Below, piece by piece: positions 33,214 through 40,803 of a DNA stretch of 64,000 nt (position 1 is its first letter; every line of letters starts with the position of its first letter). The translations under genes and the position numbers were made by a program. The notes under the pieces were generated by a model. That model did no database searches. It was not told where the DNA came from and saw only the letters and a list, made by a program, of their open reading frames with translations. The DNA comes from Ardenticatenaceae bacterium (GTDB lineage: Bacteria > Chloroflexota > Anaerolineae > Promineifilales > Promineifilaceae): positions 10,019-74,018 of the forward strand of contig JACKBS010000021.1 of the NCBI GenBank assembly GCA_020634435.1. Reading direction: 5' to 3'.

Positions 33214-34989
33214 TTAGCGTTTTTTCCATAGACCAAATAGTAACATGCCACCTAAAGCCGCTAAGCCCGCCCAGGCCAGCACCCGTTGACGACGGCCGTT
33301 TTCCGTTTCAGGTTGCGGCAGATTGGCGGGTCTGCTTAACGGCCGTACCGATTTGGCTTCAGCCGCAGGTGGCACCAGACTCATCGCCCGCTCAGTCATC
33401 GCCGTGATGGTCAGGCTGGGGTTCACGCCCAGGTTGGTGGGAATCACCGAACCATCGGCCACGTACAGGCCGGGATAGTTAAAAACCTCGTGCTTCGCAT
33501 CAATGACGCCCCGCGAAGCATCTGCGCCAATGCCGCAGCCACCCAAAATGTGGGCCGTGGACGGCGTTTCCAGCAGCACTTCATTCACAGTGGACTGCGG
33601 AATGCCGTTGATTTTCTCAGCAAAACGGTTTACCACAGAGCGCCCGGCATCCACCACGGCCGGAATGGGCAAACTATGATCGCGCTCACTCACCAGGCCG
33701 CGCCGGAACAGAGTAAAGGGGCTGCGCCCCCGCTTGAGCCGCATCCGGTTTTCGGCCGTCTGCATGATAAGCAAAATGGTGGAATCTCTGGCCCAGTCGG
33801 GCAAAAACCGGGCTTTGAGGAAGTCATACGGCCGTTTCAACCCCTCCACCATGAACCGGCCAAAACGCTGCCAACCGCCACCGCGCAGGCTTACCAGTGG
33901 CACTGCCAGGTTGCGCATCAATGAAGAACCGCGCGGGTAGCGCACCGGCTCCACACTGGTGATTTCATCAATCCAAAAGTGCGACGTAATGGCCACCCCT
34001 TTGGAATAATCCACTTCGCCTTCACGGGCCGTCACACCCATGAGGGCTTCACTGTTGCTGCGCACCATCCAGCCCAATCGTTGTGACAGCAACGGCAGCG
34101 TTTTGGCTTCGTCACGGCATTTCAGGAGTAAATTAACCGTTCCCAGCACCCCGGCCGATAAAATAACATGTCTGGCTTGCACCGTGTGTTTGCGCTTAAA
34201 CACCCAATCAGTGACCTTTTCGTATTCAATTTCGTACCGTGCTGCGCCTGGTTGTGGCCCGTACAACGGCCGTATTTCCAATACATTCGCCTCGGACCGC
34301 ACCTCAGTGCCCCACTTTTCCGCAAAGTACAGGTAATTTTTGTCTAACGTGTTCTTGGCATTATGACGGCAGCCAACCATGCAGCCGCCACAGTGAATAC
34401 AGCCCGTCCGGTCTGGGCCATCGCCACCAAAAAATGGATCCGGCACCGTTTCACCCGGATCGCCAAAGAAAATGGCCACTGGCGTTGGTTTAAATGTTTG
34501 CCCTTGGCCAATCTCGTTAGCAATTTCTTGCAAACGGTAATCGGCGGGCCAAAACAGCGGATTCTCACGCACGCCAAGCATCCGGTTGGCGGTACGGAAG
34601 TGCGGGGCCAGCTCTCGCTGCCAATCGGCCAGGTCGGCCCATTCACTCGCCTCGTAAAAACCATCCCCTGGTTCGATGTGGGTGCTGGCATACACCAGGC
34701 TACCTCCCCCCACCCCACTGCCGTTTAGGATCATCAGGTCGTCTAAAAAGTTAATGCCCATGATGCCAAAGCAGCGCAAAGCTGGCAGCCACAAATATTT
34801 AAAAACATTCCAGTTTGTCTTGGGAAAATCTTTAGCCTGATACCGCTTGCCACGTTCCAGAACCAGCACGCGGTATCCCTTCTCGGCCAGGCGCATCGCC
34901 GAAACGCTGCCGCCAAAACCAGACCCCACGATAATGAAGTCGTACACTGAATCAGCGGCTGTCGATTGGTCGGAGGTTATTTGATCCAT
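33214..34989 (-). CDS. GMC-family oxidoreductase (alcohol/cholesterol-oxidase-like) with C-terminal membrane anchor
   Basis: This 591-residue flavoenzyme has the FAD dinucleotide loop I-V-G-S-G-F-G-G-S-V-S-A near residue 21 and the GMC block L-N-G-S-G-V-G-G-G-S-L-V-Y-A. An unusual Cys-rich segment, G-C-I-H-C-G-G-C-M-V-G-C, looks like an iron-sulfur or metal site seen in long-chain alcohol dehydrogenase relatives. The late H-I-L-G-G-C-G-I-G and L-G-V-N-P-S-L-T-I blocks are also present. The tail ends in a hydrophobic helix followed by W-K-K-R, implying membrane attachment. Substrate is likely a long-chain alcohol or sterol. Two operator-like palindromes lie upstream at 35048-35088. Confidence 0.88.
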   Translation of the reverse strand: MDQITSDQSTAADSVYDFIIVGSGFGGSVSAMRLAEKGYRVLVLERGKRYQAKDFPKTNWNVFKYLWLPALRCFGIMGINFLDDLMILNGSGVGGGSLVYASTHIEPGDGFYEASEWADLADWQRELAPHFRTANRMLGVRENPLFWPADYRLQEIANEIGQGQTFKPTPVAIFFGDPGETVPDPFFGGDGPDRTGCIHCGGCMVGCRHNAKNTLDKNYLYFAEKWGTEVRSEANVLEIRPLYGPQPGAARYEIEYEKVTDWVFKRKHTVQARHVILSAGVLGTVNLLLKCRDEAKTLPLLSQRLGWMVRSNSEALMGVTAREGEVDYSKGVAITSHFWIDEITSVEPVRYPRGSSLMRNLAVPLVSLRGGGWQRFGRFMVEGLKRPYDFLKARFLPDWARDSTILLIMQTAENRMRLKRGRSPFTLFRRGLVSERDHSLPIPAVVDAGRSVVNRFAEKINGIPQSTVNEVLLETPSTAHILGGCGIGADASRGVIDAKHEVFNYPGLYVADGSVIPTNLGVNPSLTITAMTERAMSLVPPAAEAKSVRPLSRPANLPQPETENGRRQRVLAWAGLAALGGMLLFGLWKKR

Positions 34990-35047
34990 TTTTAACTCGA
35001 TTTGTTAGACGGCCGTACTCCCCAGCCACCTAAACACAAACCCGGCG

Positions 35048-35088
35048 TATAACACAATGCGTTACCAAATATAACACGGTGCGTTATA
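35048..35088. promoter_or_regulatory. Tandem operator-like palindromes upstream of GMC/ALDH genes
   Basis: Two copies of TATAACAC-nnn-GCGTTA (35048-35064 and 35070-35088, the second extended to a TATAAC/GTTATA palindrome) lie with centres 22 bp apart, about two helical turns. This is the pattern of a TetR-type repressor site. They cover the region where the GMC promoter should lie. No regulator gene is adjacent. Confidence 0.55.
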
Positions 35089-35202
35089 TTGTAAGCAATT
35101 TAGGCCACTTTGTACACCCTGATCAAGAAAACGGCCGTAAAATCAGCCAAATTAACCAACCTGACATTTGATTTATTCTCACTCAGCTTGTCCTAAAAAT
35201 CA

Positions 35203-35220
35203 TGTCAACCGCGGTTGACA
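35203..35220. promoter_or_regulatory. Candidate parS site 1
   Basis: TGTCAACC followed by GC and GGTTGACA: TGTCAACCG with CGGTTGACA, a perfect 18-bp palindrome, 133 bp before parA. The same 18 bp recur at 39505-39522 and in a variant at 38433-38450. Confidence 0.6.
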
Positions 35221-35352
35221 CTTCTTTGACGCACCAATGCCTTCGTGTTATTGTTTATCCGCAAAAGTAAGTGGCTTGTTGCTACTGTTTTTGCATAAGG
35301 CGAGTTTTACCAACTGGCCGCCAATCACCAGCCACCCAAACTAGGAGAAGCA

Positions 35353-36135
35353 ATGACCAAAATTATTGCCGTTGCGATGCAAAAAGGCGGCGTAGGCAAA
35401 ACCACCACCGCCATCAATTTGGCCGCTGCCCTTGGCGAAATGGGATATCGTGTCCTGGCCGTTGACCTGGACCCCCAATGCAATCTCACCCAACACGCCG
35501 GTTTTGACCCCGATAATCTCAGTCCAACCATCTACGACGCCTTCAAAGCGGAAATTGAAGGAGCTGAAAGCGATGTCCTGGGCTCTATTTACGAAACCGA
35601 TGAAAAATTCCACCTGCTACCTGCGCAAGCTGAACTCAGCCTCATCGAGCTGGCGCTGATTAACACCCTTAGCCGGGAACGTGTCTTAACCACCATTCTT
35701 AGCGACGTGATGAACCAGTACGATTACATCCTGATCGATTGCAATCCTTCCCTGGGCTTGCTGGTGGTAAATGCGCTAACGGCCGCTTCCAGCGTCATCA
35801 TTCCCATCCAAACCGAGTATCTGGCCGCTCGTGGCGCCCTCATGATCCTCTCCAGCATCGAAACCGTGCGACGCAAAAAGCTCAATCCAGAGCTCCGAAT
35901 TGAAGGCATTCTGCTTACCATGGCCGACACCCGCACCACCCTCACCCGTGACATTCTCGCCGCCATCGACAACCAGTATGGCGACGGCATCCGCATCTTT
36001 GAACCTATCGTCAAGCGATCCGTGCGTTTTGCCGAAAGCGCGGTCGCCGGGCAAAGTATCATCGTCTACGACAGCAGCAGCCAAGGTGCGGATGCCTACC
36101 GCCAGATTGCCAAGCAAATTGTCAAGGGAGCGTAG
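35353..36135 (+). CDS. parA: ParA chromosome/plasmid partition ATPase
   Basis: This 260-residue Walker-type ATPase has the deviant Walker A K-G-G-V-G-K-T-T near residue 11. Walker A' is V-L-A-V-D-L-D-P-Q-C-N-L-T, and Walker B is Y-I-L-I-D-C-N-P-S-L-G-L-L. The P-I-Q-T-E-Y-L-A-A-R-G block is typical of the Soj/ParA family. It lacks an N-terminal DNA-binding extension, as expected for chromosomal type. It should form a nucleoid gradient that positions ParB-parS complexes. AGGAG precedes the ATG. parB follows after one base. Candidate parS palindromes flank the pair. Confidence 0.96.
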   Translation: MTKIIAVAMQKGGVGKTTTAINLAAALGEMGYRVLAVDLDPQCNLTQHAGFDPDNLSPTIYDAFKAEIEGAESDVLGSIYETDEKFHLLPAQAELSLIELALINTLSRERVLTTILSDVMNQYDYILIDCNPSLGLLVVNALTAASSVIIPIQTEYLAARGALMILSSIETVRRKKLNPELRIEGILLTMADTRTTLTRDILAAIDNQYGDGIRIFEPIVKRSVRFAESAVAGQSIIVYDSSSQGADAYRQIAKQIVKGA

Positions 36136-36136
36136 C

Positions 36137-37273
36137 ATGGGACGAAAAAAACGGGGCAAAATTAATCTTTCCCAGCCAAGTAAACCCCACGCCGGAGACC
36201 TGGAAAAGCTGTTCACCACCAAAGATGATGTAGAACAAGCTTCTGGATTGGTGCTCCTGGCGCTGCGCGTTGATGCCATTCAGCCAGACCCGTCTCAGCC
36301 GCGCCAAACCTTTCCCCAGGAAAGCCTGACCGAGTTGAGTGAAAGCATCCGGCAAGATGGCGTGATTCAACCCATTGAAGTGACCGAAATTGCGCCCAAC
36401 CGCTACCTGATTGTGCATGGCGAACGGCGTTGGCGTGCCGCGCAGCTGGCTGGCCTGGACACGATTCCGGCCGTTGTGCAGCGGCGTAATTACGACAACG
36501 TGACTCGCTTCGTACGGCAGTTGGTAGAAAACATCCAGCGCGAAGATTTGAACGACGTGGACCGGGCTGCTGGGCTGCTGCGACTGCGTGACTTGATGCA
36601 GACGGAGCTGGATGCCGCCCAAGAAGAAGGTGTTTCCAGCGATGAACCATGGGGCACGAAGATTTCTTGGGCAAAGGTAGGGAAGCGGCTGGGCTATTCG
36701 CGCCAGCGCATTCACCAGCTGATCAAGCTGCTGGATTTGCCTGATGAAATCAAAGATGATGTGCGAGAAGGTGTGCTCAGTGAGCGCGACACACGCATCT
36801 ATCAGGGGCTAAAGCCCTCACAGCAGCGGGCATTACACAAGGCGCGTCTGGCCGGTGACCTTTCTCCAGCCGAAGTAAAGGATGTGGCGGCTTACCTGAA
36901 AGCCAACCCAGATAAAACTGTGTACCAGACCATTCGGGATTTGCAGGAGATGGCCGAAGCACTGGAACGGCCGTATGACCCCCTCCTCAGCCTGCCAGAT
37001 GAACTTCCCGAAGAGGAAGACCTGCTAATTGATGGCAGCAGCAAATCTGCTCTCCTCCGCGAGATTGACACGCTGCCAGACCTGGCACCGGGCACGCTGC
37101 GCGTGGACAACATCACTCGCCTGGGCTACATCATGCAGCATCTTTCGCGCATTAAAGCCCAGGGTTTACCACCGGGGGAAAAGGCAGAAGTCTTGCGCCG
37201 CCTGAAAATTGTTCAGCAGCACGTCAATAGTTTGTTGGTTGCCATTGGGGAAAATAAAGGCACAACTGGATAA
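36137..37273 (+). CDS. parB: ParB partition protein
   Basis: This 378-residue protein binds parS and spreads as a CTP-dependent clamp. The N-terminal ParB/Srx domain has P-D-P-S-Q-P-R (residues ~50-56) and G-E-R-R-W-R-A, the arginine-rich CTP motif. The central helix-turn-helix (W-A-K-V-G-K-R-L-G-Y-S-R-Q-R-I-H-Q-L-I-K-L-L) reads parS. An acidic linker and a helical C-terminal part follow. An insertion of about 20 residues lies between the two domains. Start ATG at 36137 is one base after the parA stop, with GGAG within the end of parA. The unusual palindrome TGTCAACCGCGGTTGACA may be its target. Confidence 0.95.
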   Translation: MGRKKRGKINLSQPSKPHAGDLEKLFTTKDDVEQASGLVLLALRVDAIQPDPSQPRQTFPQESLTELSESIRQDGVIQPIEVTEIAPNRYLIVHGERRWRAAQLAGLDTIPAVVQRRNYDNVTRFVRQLVENIQREDLNDVDRAAGLLRLRDLMQTELDAAQEEGVSSDEPWGTKISWAKVGKRLGYSRQRIHQLIKLLDLPDEIKDDVREGVLSERDTRIYQGLKPSQQRALHKARLAGDLSPAEVKDVAAYLKANPDKTVYQTIRDLQEMAEALERPYDPLLSLPDELPEEEDLLIDGSSKSALLREIDTLPDLAPGTLRVDNITRLGYIMQHLSRIKAQGLPPGEKAEVLRRLKIVQQHVNSLLVAIGENKGTTG

Positions 37274-37284
37274 TCCATCTAGCG

Positions 37285-38013
37285 TTATTCGGTGAGCTCC
37301 AGGTCTTCCGCGTCAACAGGGCATGGCACATGCTCGAAGCGATAGCCAACGCCGCGTTCGTTGTGAATATAGACCGGGTTGGCCGGATCAGTTTCCAGCT
37401 TTTTGCGTAGATGTCCTACAAAAATGCGCACGTAGTTCACATCGAACGTGTAGCTGCTGTCCCAGACCTTGGTGAACAACGCTTCGTGATCCACCACAGC
37501 AGGGGATTCCATCACCAGCGCGGTAAGCAGGGCAAACTCTTTTTTCGTCAGCTTTAGCAGCTCCCCATCTTTAATGACTTCTCGTTTCCGCACGTCAATC
37601 GACAGTGTTTCGTCCTCGTACAGCATACCATCCGAAGATTTAGCCGACCAGCGCAGAGCAGACCGAATGCGGGCAATCATCACATGCTGACTGAACGGTT
37701 TGGTAACGTAATCATTGGCCCCCATTTCCAGCCCACGCACCATATCTTCTTCGGTGACATGCGCGGCCGTCAAAATGATGATGGGTACGGCCGATTTTTC
37801 CCGAATTTGCTCACACATCTGCCAGCCATCCACAATGGGCATATTTAAATCCAGCACGATTAAATCTGGATTATGTTCTTGCACCATCTTCAGCCCTATC
37901 AGACCATTTTCAGCGAGCAGCGGCTGGAAACCGTTGTTAAGTAGCAAATGCTTCATCACTAACAGCATTTCCCGACTATCATCAACGACCAATATTTTTT
38001 CTTTGTTTGCCAT
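37285..38013 (-). CDS. Response regulator, OmpR/PhoB family
   Basis: This 242-residue regulator has a receiver with acidic residues D11-D12, the phospho-acceptor D55 in L-I-V-L-D-L-N-M-P, and Lys in Y-V-T-K-P-F. The C-terminal winged helix (L-T-K-K-E-F-A-L-L-T-A-L... T-F-D-V-N-Y-V-R-I-F-V-G-H-L-R-K-K-L) is KdpE/PhoB-like. No kinase gene is adjacent, so it is an orphan. GGGAG precedes the ATG. It converges with parB, 11 bp from its stop. Confidence 0.94.
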   Translation of the reverse strand: MANKEKILVVDDSREMLLVMKHLLLNNGFQPLLAENGLIGLKMVQEHNPDLIVLDLNMPIVDGWQMCEQIREKSAVPIIILTAAHVTEEDMVRGLEMGANDYVTKPFSQHVMIARIRSALRWSAKSSDGMLYEDETLSIDVRKREVIKDGELLKLTKKEFALLTALVMESPAVVDHEALFTKVWDSSYTFDVNYVRIFVGHLRKKLETDPANPVYIHNERGVGYRFEHVPCPVDAEDLELTE

Positions 38014-38555
38014 TGTTCCGTCTCCCAGTCAACGGTGTGTCTTGTGAGCTGAATGTCTATTTTACAATAAGGAGCGCTTTTTTGTGAGGTGAGCAAACGG
38101 GACAAAAGTCCACCGGGGCATGGAGACGCCTAATTTTTTTCACGACAACTACCTGGGGATATCCTACAGGTGGCCAAGCAAGGAAAAGTTTCAACGATTT
38201 GTCATGCACAAACAGACCCGCAATACTCCCTATCGAAGCAGTAATATTATAAGGTTGCGCTATTTTGACCAAAAAATAATGATTTTGTCACAATTTGTCT
38301 GTAAAAAAGGCGATAATCTTTGCCATACTCGCCAATGCCCGCATCTGACTCTGGACAGACCGTGAATTTTAGCGGGAAACTCACTAAAAAAGAAGTGATT
38401 TGTGAAAATTTACCCGAAGCTATGGAGCCATGTGTCAACCCCGGTTGACGTTTCACGGGAAACATTTATGTAAACGGCCGTTTCTTCCATTGCCCTTTCG
38501 CTCGTTACGTCTTACGATTGTGGCCAAGGACCAACAGCTCAAGAAGAGGCATTTC
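38014..38555. other. Intergenic region with candidate parS 2
   Basis: This 542-bp stretch between the divergent response regulator and aldo/keto reductase genes contains the variant palindrome at 38433-38450 and an adjacent GTTTCACGGGAAAC, close to the classical bacterial parS. Several A/T-rich tracts lie near 38200-38310. No ORF with support was found. Confidence 0.5.
38433..38464. promoter_or_regulatory. Candidate parS site 2, composite
   Basis: TGTCAACCCCGGTTGACG (38433-38450) differs from the site-1 palindrome at two positions. It overlaps CGTTTCACGGGAAACA (38449-38464), which differs from the classical TGTTTCACGTGAAACA at two positions. Two different centromere-like words thus abut here. 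Confidence 0.6.
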
Positions 38556-40076
38556 ATGCGCATTCCCGGCAAGGCAACGGCCGTTTCAACTCAATCCTAT
38601 TTTCAGCAGCATTCCACTGTTGGCAGAACAGCTATACCGGGGTTAGGCTGGCAAATCAGCCAGGCGGGCTTTGGCGGTTATCGCGTTTCTGTAGGTGACA
38701 AAACCCACGAACAGTCACTGCGCCAGGCATTGCAGAGCGGCATCAACCTCATCGACACCAGCAGCAATTACGGCGATGGCGGTTCGGAGCGACTCATTGG
38801 GCGAGTGCTAGGTGAGCTGATCGACAGCGGCGAATTGAAGCGGGAGCAGGTGGTCGTTGTCTCCAAAGTGGGCTACTTGCAGGGGTTCAACTACACCCTG
38901 GCCCAGCAGCGCAAACAAGAGGGACGGCCGTTTCCCAACCTGGTGAAATATGCCGAAGGGCTCGACCACTGCCTTCACCCAGAATTCCTGGAGGACCAGT
39001 TGGAGCGCAGCCTGGAGCGGCTGAATCTGGCCACGCTAGACGTTTACCTGCTGCACAACCCGGAATATTACTTGAGCTGGGCCGAACGCCGCCCCATTCC
39101 CCTGGACGAAGCACGGCAAACCTACTACCAACGTATCCGGCTGGCCTTTGAATTTTTAGAGCAAGCCGTGTCCGACGGCCGTATTCAAAGCTACGGTATC
39201 AGCTCCAACACCTTCCCTGAACCAGCGCGGAGCTACACATTCACCGACCTGAACCGCATCTGGCAAATTGCACAGGGAATCAGCCTCAACCACCATTTCC
39301 GTTGGGTACAGTTGCCGATGAACTTGCTAGAAACCGGGGCTGCCACCGAGGCAAACTTACCCGACAGGCAGACCGCACTCCAATTTGCCCAAGACCATCA
39401 GCTAGCGGTGCTGGTAAACCGTCCGCTCAACGCCTTCCGGCAAGAATCGCTCATTCGCCTGGCCGACGTACTGCCGCCCAACTACCCGGCCACACCAGAG
39501 GAGGTGTCAACCGCGGTTGACAGTTGCATCCAGCTGGAAAGCCAGTTTGCCAACGGGCATCTCGCCGGGCTGAAATTAGACGACGAGACCAATCAACATC
39601 TGCTCGATTACCTGGCTGTGGGGCGAATGATGGAGGGGAATTGGGGCGGTTTTGGCACATTCCAAAACTGGCAAGATGTGAAAGCCCGGTTTATTCTGCC
39701 CCGCTCACAGACGGCCGTAGAATTCCTCTCCAATCGGCCAGATTTGCCTGCTGAGACGGCGTTGTGGCTCGATGCGTACGTTGAAGCGGCCAACATCCTT
39801 CTGGCCGCCCTGAGCGCGTTTTATCAGGAGCAAGCTGCCAAACGCATGACGCGCATCTGGGAAACGGCCGTTACCGCCGATCCCGAATGGCAGGCAAAAA
39901 CATTGAGCCAGACGGCCGTACGCGCCTTGCGCAGCACAGCCGGAGTGAGCAGCGTGCTCGTTGGCATGCGCCAGCAGCGTTATGTCCTGGACATTTTGGC
40001 GCAGCTTGAGCACCCGATTACCGTGAAAGAACGGACTGATTCGTGGCAGCAAATGAACGAACAAAGTAAGCAGTAA
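38556..40076 (+). CDS. Aldo/keto reductase family protein with long C-terminal extension
   Basis: This 506-residue protein has an aldo/keto reductase barrel: G-I-N-L-I-D-T-S-S-N-Y-G carries the Asp and Tyr of the catalytic tetrad, V-V-S-K-V-G the Lys and V-Y-L-L-H-N-P the His. N-R-P-L-N-A-F-R-Q-E-S-L follows. Usual family length is about 320 residues; the last 180 are helical and add a second segment with R-A-L-R-S-T-A-G-V-S-S-V-L-V-G-M-R-Q-Q-R-Y-V, the usual end of this subfamily. There is thus an insertion in the middle. A candidate parS palindrome lies inside the coding region at 39505. ATG at 38556 follows AGAGG. NAD(P)H substrate unknown. Confidence 0.83.
   Translation: MRIPGKATAVSTQSYFQQHSTVGRTAIPGLGWQISQAGFGGYRVSVGDKTHEQSLRQALQSGINLIDTSSNYGDGGSERLIGRVLGELIDSGELKREQVVVVSKVGYLQGFNYTLAQQRKQEGRPFPNLVKYAEGLDHCLHPEFLEDQLERSLERLNLATLDVYLLHNPEYYLSWAERRPIPLDEARQTYYQRIRLAFEFLEQAVSDGRIQSYGISSNTFPEPARSYTFTDLNRIWQIAQGISLNHHFRWVQLPMNLLETGAATEANLPDRQTALQFAQDHQLAVLVNRPLNAFRQESLIRLADVLPPNYPATPEEVSTAVDSCIQLESQFANGHLAGLKLDDETNQHLLDYLAVGRMMEGNWGGFGTFQNWQDVKARFILPRSQTAVEFLSNRPDLPAETALWLDAYVEAANILLAALSAFYQEQAAKRMTRIWETAVTADPEWQAKTLSQTAVRALRSTAGVSSVLVGMRQQRYVLDILAQLEHPITVKERTDSWQQMNEQSKQ
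39505..39522. promoter_or_regulatory. Candidate parS site 3, inside a coding region
   Basis: An exact copy of the 18-bp palindrome of 35203-35220 lies within the aldo/keto reductase gene, where it encodes parts of V-S-T-A-V-D. parS sites inside genes are normal in other bacteria. Confidence 0.6.
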
Positions 40077-40169
40077 AAGTGAAAAGTACACAAGTTTGAT
40101 TGCACTTCTTAACACTGTAACAAACAGAAATGACAGTGAGCAAGCAACAGAACACAAAAGGAGTTTACG

Positions 40170-40370
40170 ATGGACGAGTTAGTAAAAAGAGTCTCTGAAA
40201 AAACCGGTTTGCCCGAGGTGCAAGCCCAAAAAGCAGCTGAAGCGGTGCTAGAGTTTCTCAAAGATAAGCTTCCCGCGCCTCTGGCGGGGCAGCTAGATAA
40301 GCTGGTTGAAAATCCAGCCGCGACCAACCAGGCCGCAAATTTGTTGGACAATCTCTTTGGGAAAAAGTAG
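40170..40370 (+). CDS. Small helical protein (DUF2267-like N-terminal segment)
   Basis: This 66-residue protein is predicted to be all helical. M-D-E-L-V-K-R-V-S-E-K-T-G-L-P-E-V-Q-A-Q-K-A-A-E-A-V-L-E resembles the start of DUF2267-type proteins, with L-P-A-P-L-A-G-Q-L-D-K-L following. The rest is too short for a full domain. AAGGAG precedes the ATG by 6 bp, supporting expression. A perfect 20-bp-arm hairpin follows the stop. Function unknown. Confidence 0.7.
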   Translation: MDELVKRVSEKTGLPEVQAQKAAEAVLEFLKDKLPAPLAGQLDKLVENPAATNQAANLLDNLFGKK

Positions 40371-40380
40371 AGGAAGTGAT

Positions 40381-40436
40381 AAGTGAAAAGTAAAAAGTGA
40401 AAAAGACATTTACTTCTCACTTTTTACTTTTCACTT
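40381..40436. repeat. Tandem-word hairpin (GTGAAAAGTAAAAA family), copy 2
   Basis: AAGTGAAAAGTAAAAAGTGA (40381-40400) is the exact reverse complement of 40417-40436. The right arm encodes the last residues of the convergent DUF6504-like gene, so the repeat has become part of that protein's C-terminus. It also sits where the small-protein terminator is expected. Confidence 0.92.
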
Positions 40437-40803
40437 CTTCATCTGGTCCATCCGGCAAAATCTCCCGGTTTAAAAACCAGCTCCCCAACCGCTGGGCTTG
40501 CCCTTTTGGAGCGCGGTCGTAGTAGATTTCGAAGATACGGCCGTTGCTCACCTGCACCCGAAAATAATATCGCCCTACACCCCAAGACCCCCGTTTGGCC
40601 GCTTTCAGCAAATTCTCTGGCCGCATGTTGTTGGCCATGCGCCCGCGACGGCCGTAATCGCGCCATTCCTGCAAATTAGCCACAATCTCAAACCACTCCT
40701 CGCCCCAGACAAACCGCGCCGGGCAAGGCGGCTGCTTGGCAAAAAGTGGCGGCTGGGCAAATTCCACGTTGATGGGTTCACCGATAAAGCGTGTTGGGGG
40801 CAT
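40417..40803 (-). CDS. DUF6504-like protein
   Basis: This 128-residue protein begins F-I-G-E-P-I-N-V-E-F and contains R-F-V-W-G-E-E-W-F-E-I and a Y-Y-F-R-V-Q-V-S-N-G-R-I-F-E-I-Y-Y-D strand pair, the pattern of DUF6504. Its role is not known. The ATG shares one base with the stop codon of the PD40 lipoprotein gene upstream (TAATG), so they are coupled. The C-terminal E-V-K-S-K-K is encoded by an arm of an intergenic-type hairpin repeat. Confidence 0.6.
   Translation of the reverse strand: MPPTRFIGEPINVEFAQPPLFAKQPPCPARFVWGEEWFEIVANLQEWRDYGRRGRMANNMRPENLLKAAKRGSWGVGRYYFRVQVSNGRIFEIYYDRAPKGQAQRLGSWFLNREILPDGPDEEVKSKK

Larger units (their letters stand above)
34990..35352. other. Intergenic region with operators and candidate parS
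   Basis: This 363-bp stretch between the divergent GMC oxidoreductase and parA genes holds two similar TetR-style palindromes (35048-35088) near the GMC gene and a perfect 18-bp palindrome (35203-35220) near parA. No ORF is supported. Confidence 0.6.

Noticed and set aside
38430..38555. Upstream extension of the aldo/keto reductase
   Set aside because: It would include the candidate parS site, and AGAGG precedes the ATG at 38556.
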